A stretch of DNA of 64,000 nucleotides. It comes from JALZVT01 sp039029135. GTDB lineage: Bacteria; Pseudomonadota; Gammaproteobacteria; Pseudomonadales; Azotimanducaceae. The translations under genes were made by a program, and so were the position numbers. The stretch covers positions 1 to 64,000 of the forward strand of contig JBCCGT010000026.1 of assembly GCA_039029135.1 (NCBI GenBank), read 5' to 3'. Each line of letters begins with the position of its first letter. The stretch's first letter is position 1. The notes below the pieces were generated by a model that saw only the letters and a list, made by a program, of their open reading frames with translations, ran no database searches and had not been told where the DNA came from. This document shows positions 53,838 to 62,690 of the stretch, piece by piece.

Positions 53838-55262
53838 ATGTCTACATTCTCACAGCAGCGCGGGACGCCGCTGCACGATTTCTCGCGTCCCAGTCTCAAT
53901 TTAGTCAATTTGGCTGCTTTGTTGTTCTTCCTGCTCGTGCCCGGCGCCGCGCAGGCCGATCCCGCGCCGCCCGTGCCCTGCTACCAGGGCACTTGTGCGA
54001 CCGGAGCGGTGCCGCCTCCACCGGAACCCCAGCCTGAGCCTGGCCCGACGCCCGAACCCGCGCCGGAACCGGACCCTCAGCCGGCCCCGGGGGGCGTCCA
54101 GATCAAGTGGAACCCCGGGCTGTACTGGGGCGAGCAGACCCGATTCACGCCGAATCCGACGCGCGAGAGCGTGCACAATCGGCTGTGGAAGAAGGCCCAG
54201 ATCGGCGGCGAACCGCGGGTAACCTATCTCAAAGAACCCTGGGTCAGGCACGTCAAAGGCGTGCGGCTGAAGTTTCACTGGGGCGAGATCGAAAAGACGC
54301 CCAACGTGTTCGATTGGGGCGTCATCGACGGCTACCTCGAGGCGCTCGAGCCGTCCGGGCAGCGACTGATCGTCGGCGTCGATCATCAGGCCAACAACCG
54401 GCACGCGGGATTCAAGAACGGCGCTGGCCGTGAACCCAATCTCTGCGTCCCGCCCGATTTGCGGGTCCACGGCAAAGGCATGTGGTGGTGGGTGCGCGGC
54501 ACCGGTAAGAAGCGCTGTCTCGCGCGCATCTGGGACGACGGTTCGCGCAGCGGCACGGACGTGCGTGCGCGCTATCGCCGTCTGTGCGTGGCGCTGGGCG
54601 AACGCTACGGTACCCACCCGCGCGTCGAGGCGCTGTTCTGCAAGGGCGAGAATTCCCTTGGCAACCCGACCGATCCGACCTTCGACAAGGATGAGCACGA
54701 TCGCGTCCTGCGAGCGATCGAACTCGATGTGCGCCGGGTTGCGGGCAACACCATGGTGCTGATGCCCGCCAACGGGCTGGGCGCTGACGACGACGTGATC
54801 ATGCGTCGCGCGCGTATTCAGTTCGAGCGCGCGGACAACATTCCGGGCTTTGGATTTCGCAAGCCGGACACGTTCACGATCGACTCAAGAGGCTTCCCCG
54901 AAACCGGCTTCGACCGCGTGTTCATGGGGCTCGCCAAGCACGGCCAGTATCCGGCGGCATGGGAGTGGCAGCGCGCCGGTCAGACCTTTAACAACGTCGC
55001 AGAACACTGGCGCGGTGCCTTCGGCGCACGTCGCTACAAGCACCTGCTGCCGCGTCCTGAGAACGCACTGCCGGCGCCCACCTCGCGGCCCAACTACGCG
55101 CACGGCGCCACGCATCCGGTGTACATCCCTGGTGACAAGCCGTATTCCAGCTTGGATGCGTGGCTCGACGCCTTCAATCGCTACGGCTGGACGCCGGCCT
55201 ATGCGGAGTGTCCGAGCGCCTGGGTGAATGCCGGTGCGAGCTGCGTCACGGGCACGAGGTAG
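53838..55262 (+). CDS. Exported glycosidase-like TIM-barrel protein (copy A)
   Basis: Protein of 474 residues. A signal region (LNLVNLAALLFFLLVPGAAQADP) is followed by a Cys pair (PCYQGTC) and a Pro/Glu-rich linker, then a catalytic-looking domain of about 380 residues. That domain opens IKWNPGLYWG and contains VKGVRLKFHWGEIEKTPNVFDW, LIVGVDHQANN and FCKGENSLGNP, the Glu of which resembles a clan-A acid/base residue after strand 4. KPDTFTI and a C-terminal Cys pair (ECPSAWVNAGASC) are shared with copy B. I do not recognise a CAZy family. It is likely a periplasmic or surface glycosidase or transglycosylase of the polysaccharide. The frame continues upstream, but the signal begins at this ATG. 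Confidence 0.72.
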   Translation: MSTFSQQRGTPLHDFSRPSLNLVNLAALLFFLLVPGAAQADPAPPVPCYQGTCATGAVPPPPEPQPEPGPTPEPAPEPDPQPAPGGVQIKWNPGLYWGEQTRFTPNPTRESVHNRLWKKAQIGGEPRVTYLKEPWVRHVKGVRLKFHWGEIEKTPNVFDWGVIDGYLEALEPSGQRLIVGVDHQANNRHAGFKNGAGREPNLCVPPDLRVHGKGMWWWVRGTGKKRCLARIWDDGSRSGTDVRARYRRLCVALGERYGTHPRVEALFCKGENSLGNPTDPTFDKDEHDRVLRAIELDVRRVAGNTMVLMPANGLGADDDVIMRRARIQFERADNIPGFGFRKPDTFTIDSRGFPETGFDRVFMGLAKHGQYPAAWEWQRAGQTFNNVAEHWRGAFGARRYKHLLPRPENALPAPTSRPNYAHGATHPVYIPGDKPYSSLDAWLDAFNRYGWTPAYAECPSAWVNAGASCVTGTR

Positions 55263-55282
55263 AAAGAACCCCGTAAATTGGG

Positions 55283-55310
55283 CAGCAGCGGCCCGCTAGA
55301 GCCGCTGCTG
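55283..55310. terminator. Hairpin between convergent glycosidase genes
   Basis: CAGCAGCGGC pairs perfectly with GCCGCTGCTG around CCGCTAGA. It lies at the junction of the two convergent glycosidase-like genes and overlaps the stop of copy B. No clear U-run follows on either strand, so intrinsic termination is uncertain. Confidence 0.5.
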
Positions 55311-56696
55311 GTCTCTTCGCTGTTGTCCTTGCTGCTCTCCCCGCTGCACCCGCTCTTTCCGGGCGCGTTTGCGTTCGCGTTTCGATCGTACTTCGGGCGC
55401 GCTCGCGATCGGCGTCGTCGCGTCGGGCAGGCCACCGGTTAAACAGGTGACGCCGTGCCGCGTCCAGGCCTGCGGGCAGGCCCGTGAGTACACGCCGCCG
55501 TCGCGCTCGGCCAGTACGGTCAGCAGGTTTTCCACGTTGAACTTGTCGTCGTAGTCCCGCCGCGGCCAGACTGGGTGGGTCGCGGCCCAGGTGACGTCGA
55601 CCACCTTGCCTGTCTGCGGGTGCACGCCGCGCTGTTCGGACGCCGGGTCGCAGCAGTGCAGCCACGCATTGTCGTAGCCCGACGTCTTGCGTCCGCGGCG
55701 TTTGGGGAGCTGATGTTCCCCGGCCAGCGGCCCGTGGACGCCGGAAAACGACTTGTAGTATTCGTGGGTGGCCGTGGCCGGAAACGGTTTGTCCGGGGTG
55801 TGAAAGGTATCGGGCCAGCGCCAACCAAAACCGGGCAGGCTGTTGGCCGCGGTCACGAACGGCATGAAATTTTCTTTGTCGCGACCAAAGTGATTCGAAC
55901 CGAACGTGAATGCCGTGTTCGGCGCGTGCGCGCGCATCGCCGCCGCGACGTCGAGCAGGGCCTGGGTGTAGCGGGCGCGCTCGAAGTCGCCGCGCTCTTC
56001 CGGGAGGCCCAGCGAGCCCTCGCCCTTGGTCGAGAAGTATTCCACCAGCGGATGGTCGTTGTAGCGTCGCGCCATCGCGACGGCCAGGTTCTTGTAGTGT
56101 TCGGCGACGCCGGGACGCCAGATGCGGGCGAGGCAGCGTTCCTTGCCGGTGCGCCGCGTAAAGTGCCAGACGCCGTCCATCTTCCAGATGTACTCGGGCG
56201 CGCACATCCGCTTGGACTCCTTGTTGGCGTCGCGGTTGTTTGCCTGGTGATCCACCGCCAGCATCACCCGGCGCGGCCGATCGCCGCAGCTTTGCGTCAT
56301 CACCCGCAGATACTCGTCGATGATGCGCCAGTCGTATTGGCCTTTCTTCGGTTCCAGTGCCCGCCAGTGGAACTTCAGGCGGACGCCTTCGATGTACTTG
56401 GCGCCGCGCGGGTCGGTGCAGAACGGGTGTCTCGACCAGTAGCGTTCGATCTTCTTCAGCGGCAGGTCGGCGCTGGCCATCGCGTAGTGACCGGGATTCC
56501 ACTTGATGAACGGCGCCGGTTCCGGCTGCGGTGCTGCGACGGGGGCGGCAGGGCGCAGCGACGGCAGGCCGCCGCGCCCGACGGCGAACAGCGACGCGGC
56601 CGCGAGGGCGGTGCCAAGCGCTGCGAGCGCGACGTAGCGCGGCATGCGCGGCCTCGAGCGCACGGGGGTATCCCTGGGCGAGGGCGCGTTGCTCAT
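55296..56696 (-). CDS. Glycosidase-like TIM-barrel protein (copy B)
   Basis: Protein of 466 residues paralogous to the convergent copy A. A single hydrophobic segment (YVALAALGTALAAASLFAVG) anchors or exports it. The core opens FIKWNPGHYAM and contains IEGVRLKFHWRALEPKKGQYDW, RVMLAVDHQANN, STKGEGSLGLP (candidate catalytic Glu) and WPDTFHTP. The C-terminal ~40 residues are a very basic, Arg/Lys/Gln-rich tail (SKRERKRARKERVQRGEQQG), absent from copy A. No CAZy family is recognised. It shares the strand of sulfotransferase B, upstream by 63 bp, and may be co-transcribed with it. Confidence 0.7.
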   Translation of the reverse strand: MSNAPSPRDTPVRSRPRMPRYVALAALGTALAAASLFAVGRGGLPSLRPAAPVAAPQPEPAPFIKWNPGHYAMASADLPLKKIERYWSRHPFCTDPRGAKYIEGVRLKFHWRALEPKKGQYDWRIIDEYLRVMTQSCGDRPRRVMLAVDHQANNRDANKESKRMCAPEYIWKMDGVWHFTRRTGKERCLARIWRPGVAEHYKNLAVAMARRYNDHPLVEYFSTKGEGSLGLPEERGDFERARYTQALLDVAAAMRAHAPNTAFTFGSNHFGRDKENFMPFVTAANSLPGFGWRWPDTFHTPDKPFPATATHEYYKSFSGVHGPLAGEHQLPKRRGRKTSGYDNAWLHCCDPASEQRGVHPQTGKVVDVTWAATHPVWPRRDYDDKFNVENLLTVLAERDGGVYSRACPQAWTRHGVTCLTGGLPDATTPIASAPEVRSKRERKRARKERVQRGEQQGQQRRDQQRL

Positions 56697-56759
56697 ATGC
56701 TGCGCCCGACTGGTGTACTGCTATCCATAGTCTGTTCGACCCTTTTCCCTGGCTGAAAT

Positions 56760-57767
56760 TCAGTAGCCGTAGCGAGCGAGATCCTGATCGATCAGCGCCT
56801 CGAGCCTGCGGTTGTCGCTATTCGCCTCGGCGAGCACAGTCGCAAACAGCGCCTGATGGGCGGCGGACGTCTTCGCCCGGGTGCTCGGCCAATGATCCTG
56901 CAGCAGCGCGACGGGACTGAGCGTGCGCCAGCCGCCGCCACGCCTGATCGGGATGCCCGGCAGCACGCCGGCGGGGTTCAGCGGACTAGTGAACAGTCGG
57001 TTAAGAACGCGGCACAGGTTCAGACCGGCGCTGCCCATGCGCGTGCTGTTGCGCCGACTCATGGGCTTATCGGGTGGCGGCGCGCCGAGAAAGTCGCTGA
57101 CTGTGCCTAGAAACTGGCCCTCGTTCTCCCGCAGCAACTCGAACGGGATCACCCGCACGCGCGCAAAGCTGCGCTGCAGCGCGTCGACGAGCGCCGCATA
57201 GCGATAGCGATCTGGCGCGAACAGAGGCGTGTGACCGTTCGCCCCCAGAAACTGTGCGAGGGGACGCGTGCCGCCGGATTTCACGTACTGGCGGTACATG
57301 GATTTCGCGTAGTCATCCTGGCGGCGAATGATCAACAGCAACTCGGCGTCCGGAAAATCCTGTAGCAGGTTCAACAGCACGGGCGTGCGGTGATCGATAC
57401 CGCGCTGCGTGACGCCCACCCAGGCCGGTCCGGACAGCGCTTCGGAAGAAACCAGATTGGTCTCGCCGGTTTGCAGCGCCTCGCGCAGCGCCGTGACCGC
57501 CTGCTGGTCGACGGGCGGCGCGTCGTCGGCCGCGCCTGCAGCGGTCGCTACACCTGTCGGTTGCGTCTTGATTGGAAAGGCGCCGTGATGTATCGGATCG
57601 CGTGCGATCACGGTGTTCACGTAGTGCGCGACCGCCGGATGTCCGGGTCCCAGATAGTTGATCCCGGACAGCGTCGGAAAGGTGTCGACCTGCAGGGATG
57701 TGGTTGCCGTTTTGTGCAGCCCGATGTGAAAAACGACGCGAGTCATAGCGCGAGTGTACGGCATCAC
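56760..57767 (-). CDS. Sulfotransferase-like protein of polysaccharide locus (copy B)
   Basis: Protein of 335 residues. TRVVFHIGLHKTATTSLQ is the phosphosulfate loop and LLIIRRQDDYAKSMYRQYVKSGG the 3'-phosphate site (R-x7-S). It aligns with copy A along its length: GIDHRTPVLLNLLQDFP, LNRLFTSPLNPAGVLPGIPIRR and the NSTRMG segment. Copy B has an insertion of about 25 residues after the N-terminal third (VATAAGAADDAPPVDQQ). The first Met is followed by a second Met and by MTRVVF at residue 8, a more likely start at 57746. The start region overlaps or abuts that of the divergent GT4 gene. The likely role is sulfation of the locus polysaccharide. Confidence 0.82.
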   Translation of the reverse strand: MMPYTRAMTRVVFHIGLHKTATTSLQVDTFPTLSGINYLGPGHPAVAHYVNTVIARDPIHHGAFPIKTQPTGVATAAGAADDAPPVDQQAVTALREALQTGETNLVSSEALSGPAWVGVTQRGIDHRTPVLLNLLQDFPDAELLLIIRRQDDYAKSMYRQYVKSGGTRPLAQFLGANGHTPLFAPDRYRYAALVDALQRSFARVRVIPFELLRENEGQFLGTVSDFLGAPPPDKPMSRRNSTRMGSAGLNLCRVLNRLFTSPLNPAGVLPGIPIRRGGGWRTLSPVALLQDHWPSTRAKTSAAHQALFATVLAEANSDNRRLEALIDQDLARYGY

Positions 57768-57837
57768 GGCGGCGACAAAGGTAGAAGGTCGTCACCGAAC
57801 GAGCAGCCGAACCTGCTACGCTCGCCCGATTGATTGG

Positions 57838-59085
57838 GTGAGTCAGACGGCGAGGCATCAAGGCAATGCAACTGACAGCGGCGCGCAGGCAAAGGACGTG
57901 GTAGCTCGACAGGGCGAAACAGCGCACGACGCAGCGACGGCCACCACGGGCGCAAAGACCCGCCTCTGCATGATTCAGGGCGGCCACTTTTCTGCTTCCA
58001 AAGGCGGCGCGCAGTATCAGGCTGAGGTGCTGGTCGACGCGCTCGCCGCAACCGGCCGCTTCGATGTGACTTACATCACGCGCAACGTCGACCCGAACTT
58101 CAAGCCCGTGGGCTATCGCATCGAGCGCATCACGACGCCGGGCTGGATTCGCCGCGTCGGCTTTTTTCTCGACTCGTTTCAGCTCTATCGCCAGCTCACC
58201 CGTTTTCAGCCTCAGGTCGTGTACCAGCAGGGACTGCGGGCGCATACCGGGGTGGGGGCCTGGTACGCCGCGCGCCACGACGCCCGATTCGTGTTCCACG
58301 TCGCCTCGGACTTCGACGTGCTGCCACGCGCGCTGCTCAAGGACGAGGAATTCAGTGGGGTCTCCGCTATCGACAAACGGTTAGGCGAATATGGTCTGCG
58401 GCGGGCGGATCGGGTCATCGCCCAGACGTTGGTGCAGAGCGAATTGATGCAACAGCACTATGGCGTCGAGGCGGCGGCGATCGTGCGCAACTTTCATCCG
58501 CTGCCGGATGCGGCGGCGGAGGCTGCGCTGGTGCCGCCACGCTCGACCGGAACCGACGCCGAGCGGCCGATGCGGATCGCGTGGGTTGCGAACTTCAAGC
58601 CGGTCAAGAGACCGGAGCTGTTTGTGCAACTCGCCGAAGAGACGGCCGCCGATCCGCGCGTCCAATACCTCATGATCGGGCGTCCGGGAAATCCTGGAAC
58701 CTACGGCGATCTACACAAGCGCATCGACGCGCTAGACAACCTCACCTACCTTGGCGAGGTCCCTCAAGAGCGCGTCAACGCGGAGCTGGCGAACTGCGAC
58801 GCGCTGATCAACACGAGCATTATGGAAGGGTTTCCGAACACCTTCATTCAGGCCTGGATGCGCGGCATGCCGGTGCTCACGGTCGGTGTGAACAGCGATC
58901 GGCTGTTCGACGCCGAGGACATAGGCTACTGCGAAGACGATTTCGCGGGGCTCAAGGCGCGCGTGCTGCAGCTTGCTGCGGCGCCCGAACTGCGCGCGCA
59001 GTTGGGCGAGCAGTCGCGCCGCTACGCACTCGCCAATCACTCGATGGGCAACGTCGACGCGCTGATTAAGCTGCTCGAATCCTGA
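57838..59085 (+). CDS. GT4-family glycosyltransferase of polysaccharide locus
   Basis: GT-B glycosyltransferase. The N-terminal lobe begins TRLCMIQGGHFSASKGGAQYQAEVL; the donor-binding lobe has IAWVANFKPVKRPELFVQL, GRPGNPGTYGDL, and INTSIMEGFPNTFIQAWMRGMPVL, which is the E-x7-E-like region of family 4 (EGFPNTFIQAW). The GTG at 57838 gives about 40 extra residues of low-complexity sequence before the conserved part; an ATG at 57969 is a possible shorter start. It would add a sugar to the growing repeat unit. It is divergent from sulfotransferase B and convergent with the membrane polymerase/ligase. Confidence 0.87.
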   Translation: MSQTARHQGNATDSGAQAKDVVARQGETAHDAATATTGAKTRLCMIQGGHFSASKGGAQYQAEVLVDALAATGRFDVTYITRNVDPNFKPVGYRIERITTPGWIRRVGFFLDSFQLYRQLTRFQPQVVYQQGLRAHTGVGAWYAARHDARFVFHVASDFDVLPRALLKDEEFSGVSAIDKRLGEYGLRRADRVIAQTLVQSELMQQHYGVEAAAIVRNFHPLPDAAAEAALVPPRSTGTDAERPMRIAWVANFKPVKRPELFVQLAEETAADPRVQYLMIGRPGNPGTYGDLHKRIDALDNLTYLGEVPQERVNAELANCDALINTSIMEGFPNTFIQAWMRGMPVLTVGVNSDRLFDAEDIGYCEDDFAGLKARVLQLAAAPELRAQLGEQSRRYALANHSMGNVDALIKLLES

Positions 59086-59103
59086 TCTGCAAACGGGGCG
59101 CCG

Positions 59104-60747
59104 CTAGGCCTGCCGAGGCTCGTTCAGGATGGGTGGCGGCGGCGCGTTTGCGGGCCGGGGCGCGGTACCGCTGCTGGCGCGTTCGGAACGGCGCTTCGGC
59201 GCAGGACGGTAGTAGCGCTGCGGTGAGCCAATCGGCGGCCGTTCGCTCGGCGTCGATTCGGTAGTCTGATCGGAAGCGGGTTCGGCTGCTGGCGCACCGG
59301 CCGGCATCATCGCGGGCGTGCCATCTCCCGTTCCTGTGGCCATCTTTTGATCGGCCAAGAGCTCCGTCCCGCCGCTTGCTTCGGCGACTATCCCGGGACC
59401 TGCCGCAAGGCCGGTGACGCCATCACCCCGGGTGGGTGCTGAAGCGCCGACGAAATCGATGGCCTGCCGGCGCGTGCGGCGATAGGACGCGGCGACGATG
59501 AGTCCGCAGAAGTACGCAAACAGATACATGTTTGGATTGTTCACCATCACGTTCTTCCAGGCGAAGGCCATGATGAAGATCGGGATGACCGCGAGCATGC
59601 CGAGCGACAGCGGTCCATACAGGTCTTTCTCAAAGCGCAGCTTCTTGGCCTCGCGCCAGATGAGATACAAACCGACCAGTACCAGCAGCGCGCCGAACGC
59701 GCCGATCTCCCAGATGATGATCGACCAGGAGACGCCGACGCGTCCCTCTTCGATCAGATAGAGGTAGTCGTCGGCGGCAAACATCGAGATCGGCGCCCGA
59801 TTCAACGCGCCCATACCGACGCCCGCGAACAGCTTGAGCGGTTCGTCCGCGTTCTCAATAAAGGGTTCCACGACCTTATCGAGTCGACCGTGGCGCTCGT
59901 CGACCGATTCGATGCCGGCGAGCTGTGGGGCGATGTAGTGCGCCAGCCGGTCCAGATCGAAGTAAAACTCGAGCGGCGAGCCCAGCCGATGGTCGTAGGC
60001 CCGCGCCATCGCCTCGGATACGCCGATGTAGGTGCCGAGCGCTAGCATCAGCGCGAGCGCTCCGGGCGCGAGGCGCGCGAACAGGGAGCGATCGGACGGG
60101 TTGAAGATCATGGGGATCAAGACCGCCAGCGGCAGCAGGAAGAACACGCCCTTAACCTCGCCTACGGTCGACGGAATGACCATGAAGGCGCACAGGATTA
60201 GCGTCTTCGGCCAGGTCAGGAACCCGCGGAGCTGGCACCCGACCGTGACCGCCATGCACGACAGCAGAAATATCGCCTCCAGCGATCCGGTCGCAAACGT
60301 GCCCTTGGCGACGTCGCCGGACTTGTGCCACCAGGGCGCGAACACAAACCGCTGCAGCAGCGCGATGGGGAGCTGTATCAGCGCACACAGCATCAGGAAA
60401 CGTAGCTGGTTGCGCAGTTGAGGCTGACTGAAGTCGTACACCATGGGTAGGAGGAAGAACGGCATATAGCGCAAGTAGGCGCGCAGGCCGCCGATCAGCG
60501 GTCCCGTCTGGGCGTCCGAGATGATGGCGCCGAAGCACAGGTGCAGCGCCATGATGAGCAGGAACACGAGGATCGGCGGCGGCATCGCGAACTGACGATC
60601 CGTGGCCAGTCGATTCAGTACGAGCACCAGCGCGATGCCGGACAGCACCTCGGGAACCAGCGCCATTACGCCGGGCAGGCGCAACTGCATCTGGACGAAG
60701 TCCACCAGCAGCACGGTGGTCATCATTGTGAGGATCAGAAACTGCAC
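59104..60747 (-). CDS. O-antigen ligase/polymerase-like membrane protein
   Basis: Polytopic membrane protein of about 547 residues with ten or more hydrophobic segments in its first ~430 residues. Long periplasmic loop (HYIAPQLAGIESVDERHGRLDKVVEPFIENADEPLKLF with a following VGMGALNRAP) is typical of Wzy/WaaL-type proteins. The last ~110 residues form a soluble, Pro/Ala/Arg-rich tail. I start at the GTG of VQFLILTMMTTVLL, where the hydrophobic part begins; the frame extends to 60912 over the SDR gene end but is low-complexity there. It would polymerise or ligate the sulfated polysaccharide at the membrane. It lies last in the locus on the minus strand. Confidence 0.75.
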   Translation of the reverse strand: MQFLILTMMTTVLLVDFVQMQLRLPGVMALVPEVLSGIALVLVLNRLATDRQFAMPPPILVFLLIMALHLCFGAIISDAQTGPLIGGLRAYLRYMPFFLLPMVYDFSQPQLRNQLRFLMLCALIQLPIALLQRFVFAPWWHKSGDVAKGTFATGSLEAIFLLSCMAVTVGCQLRGFLTWPKTLILCAFMVIPSTVGEVKGVFFLLPLAVLIPMIFNPSDRSLFARLAPGALALMLALGTYIGVSEAMARAYDHRLGSPLEFYFDLDRLAHYIAPQLAGIESVDERHGRLDKVVEPFIENADEPLKLFAGVGMGALNRAPISMFAADDYLYLIEEGRVGVSWSIIIWEIGAFGALLVLVGLYLIWREAKKLRFEKDLYGPLSLGMLAVIPIFIMAFAWKNVMVNNPNMYLFAYFCGLIVAASYRRTRRQAIDFVGASAPTRGDGVTGLAAGPGIVAEASGGTELLADQKMATGTGDGTPAMMPAGAPAAEPASDQTTESTPSERPPIGSPQRYYRPAPKRRSERASSGTAPRPANAPPPPILNEPRQA

Positions 60748-60896
60748 GGCAGAAGTTGCGCCTGGGTGGCTGGCATTCCGGTCTCGTGTCGGTGGCGGCA
60801 GCTTAGCACGCCGGTCCCCCGGCAAAGCCGCGTCGGATCGCAAAATCGATGGAAAATCAGGGTGTTGGGCAATCCCGCAAGGGGCGCGACAGGTGG

Positions 60897-61604
60897 CTAG
60901 CGCTGTACCCAACCGCCCGCGAAGGGTATCGCCTGGCCGACGAAGAAATCGCTTTCGTTCGAGGCGAGAAAGAGTGCAAAGCTCGCATCCTCCCGCGCGG
61001 TCGCGAGGCGACCGAGCGGGACCTGGCGACGCAGCGAGGCCTGGAAACGCTCGTTGGCCTGCAGTTCGCTTGGGTAATAGACCGGGTTCTCGACGTAGTT
61101 CTGCGCGATCAGATTGACCTGGATATTGGCGGGCGCGACTTCGACGCCCAGCGACTGCACATAGCCCACCTGGGCGGCGCGGGCCGCGCTGTAGGCGGTG
61201 ACGGTCTTGAGCCCCTTGAGCGCCACGGCGCTGCCGTAGACAACGATCTTGCCCGCGCCGCGCTCACGCATCTGCGGTAGCACCGCCTGGCAAAGCTTGT
61301 GCAGCGGATGCACCATCATGTCGAAGGCGTTGTGCCACTGGTCGTCCTGCAGATCCTCTGCCGTGATGCCCGTGTAGTTCGGCGACGCAAGATTCGCGAC
61401 CAGCACGTCGACCCGACCCGCCGCGGTGACGGCCTCGCTGGCGGCGTCGGCATCCCGCAGGTCGCGGGTATCCGCGATGACCTCGGCGCCTTCCGCTTCG
61501 AACAGCTCGATGGTCGCCGGGCCCATGTAGTCGTCGGCTTGGGTAATCAGCACGCGCTTGCCCGCGAGGCGTCCGGTCCTTTCTCCAGCTGTGGCTCCGG
61601 TCAT
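60897..61604 (-). CDS. Probable halohydrin dehalogenase (SDR superfamily)
   Basis: SDR-fold protein of 235 residues without the usual TGxxxGxG and YxxxK motifs. It has T21-x4-Y26-x-G28 (TQADDYMG) and S125-x12-Y138-x3-R142, both signatures of halohydrin dehalogenases, in which Arg replaces Lys and a halide pocket replaces the dinucleotide site. NLASPN stands where SDRs have NNAG, and NYVENPVYYPSE matches the HHDH nucleophile-loop region. Such enzymes form epoxides from vicinal haloalcohols and can open epoxides with azide, cyanide or nitrite. General annotation would call it an SDR oxidoreductase. It ends FAGGWVQR. The natural substrate is unknown. Confidence 0.8.
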   Translation of the reverse strand: MTGATAGERTGRLAGKRVLITQADDYMGPATIELFEAEGAEVIADTRDLRDADAASEAVTAAGRVDVLVANLASPNYTGITAEDLQDDQWHNAFDMMVHPLHKLCQAVLPQMRERGAGKIVVYGSAVALKGLKTVTAYSAARAAQVGYVQSLGVEVAPANIQVNLIAQNYVENPVYYPSELQANERFQASLRRQVPLGRLATAREDASFALFLASNESDFFVGQAIPFAGGWVQR

Positions 61605-61833
61605 GGGTGCTTCCTCTACGCGGTGTTCAGGTTTGTTTGGACCGCGCCGATCGCGGTGTCAACGGTTCGTAACATTCGAGCGCCCGCCGAACTGGCGGGC
61701 GGGTTGCGGTGTCTCAGTATCGGTATGGGCCCGCATTTTCGTTAGGGTCCGCTAGACGGGGTCGTCGGCCCCGAACATAGCCGGTGCCGCCCTGTGGCAA
61801 AATGCCGGCGGCCGGTCACCAACGGAGAGCGCC

Positions 61834-62658
61834 ATGATACAACGCCTGGACTGCCTGATTGGCCGCAAGCTGGCGCGCTGCGCGGCCGTCGTTTCGATCG
61901 CCTGCCTCACCGCCTGCGCCACCTCACCACTTGGGCGCAGCCAGCTGATTCTGTTTCCGGAGGCCCAGCTCGCGCAGATGGGCGCGCTTGCCTACAAGGA
62001 CATGCGGGCGCAGACGCCGATCTCCAAAGACGGCAAGGCGAGCGACTACGTCAACTGTGTCGCTCAGGCCATCATCGAGGCCAACCCGGAACTCGACGCC
62101 TATCAGTGGGAAGTGACGCTGTTCGAAAGCGAGCAGGCGAACGCCTTCGCGCTGCCGGGCGGCAAGCTCGGCGTTTACTCCGGCATGCTGGGCGTTGCGG
62201 TCAATCAGCATCAGCTCGCCGCCGTGATGGGACACGAGCTCGCGCACGTCACCGCGCGCCATGGCAACGAGCGCGTGTCGACGAACTTCGCAACGCAGAC
62301 CGGCCTGCAGGTGGCGGCGATTGCCGCGGGCGCCGGTTCTTCGCCGCAGAAGGCCCAGCTCTTCGGGCTGCTCGGTCTGGGGGCGCAGGTGGGCGTCATG
62401 CTGCCATTCGGTCGCGCCCAGGAGACCGAGTCAGACCTGCTCGGACTGGACTACATGGCGAAAGCCGGCTTCGACCCGAGCGAGGCGAGCCAGCTGTGGC
62501 GCAACATGAGCGCTCAGGGCGGCGCGCGCCAGCCGACGTTCCTCTCAACGCATCCGGCACCCGAGATGCGAATTCGCAAGCTCGACGAGCGCGCCCCGGC
62601 CGCCCAGGCGCTGCGCCGCGAGGCCCGCGCCGCGGGCCGTAGCCCGGTCTGCGACTAA
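61834..62658 (+). CDS. M48 family metalloprotease lipoprotein
   Basis: Zinc protease of 274 residues. The signal ends in the lipobox LTAC28. GHELAHVTARHGNERVS (HExxH at about 134-138) and the downstream ETESDLLGLDYMAKAGFDP (third ligand Glu at about 205) are the catalytic elements. It resembles the BepA/LoiP-type periplasmic proteases that police outer-membrane protein assembly, but without the C-terminal TPR domain of BepA, so LoiP-like is the better guess. GGAGAGCGCC precedes the ATG. Divergent from the halohydrin dehalogenase gene. Confidence 0.88.
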   Translation: MIQRLDCLIGRKLARCAAVVSIACLTACATSPLGRSQLILFPEAQLAQMGALAYKDMRAQTPISKDGKASDYVNCVAQAIIEANPELDAYQWEVTLFESEQANAFALPGGKLGVYSGMLGVAVNQHQLAAVMGHELAHVTARHGNERVSTNFATQTGLQVAAIAAGAGSSPQKAQLFGLLGLGAQVGVMLPFGRAQETESDLLGLDYMAKAGFDPSEASQLWRNMSAQGGARQPTFLSTHPAPEMRIRKLDERAPAAQALRREARAAGRSPVCD

Positions 62659-62690
62659 GCCGGGGTCCTCAGTTCGTCAGCAGGCCGTGC

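Noticed and set aside
52222..60747. A mobile-element origin for the duplicated sulfotransferase/glycosidase genes
   Set aside because: No terminal repeats, transposase or integrase were found; ordinary local gene duplication explains it.
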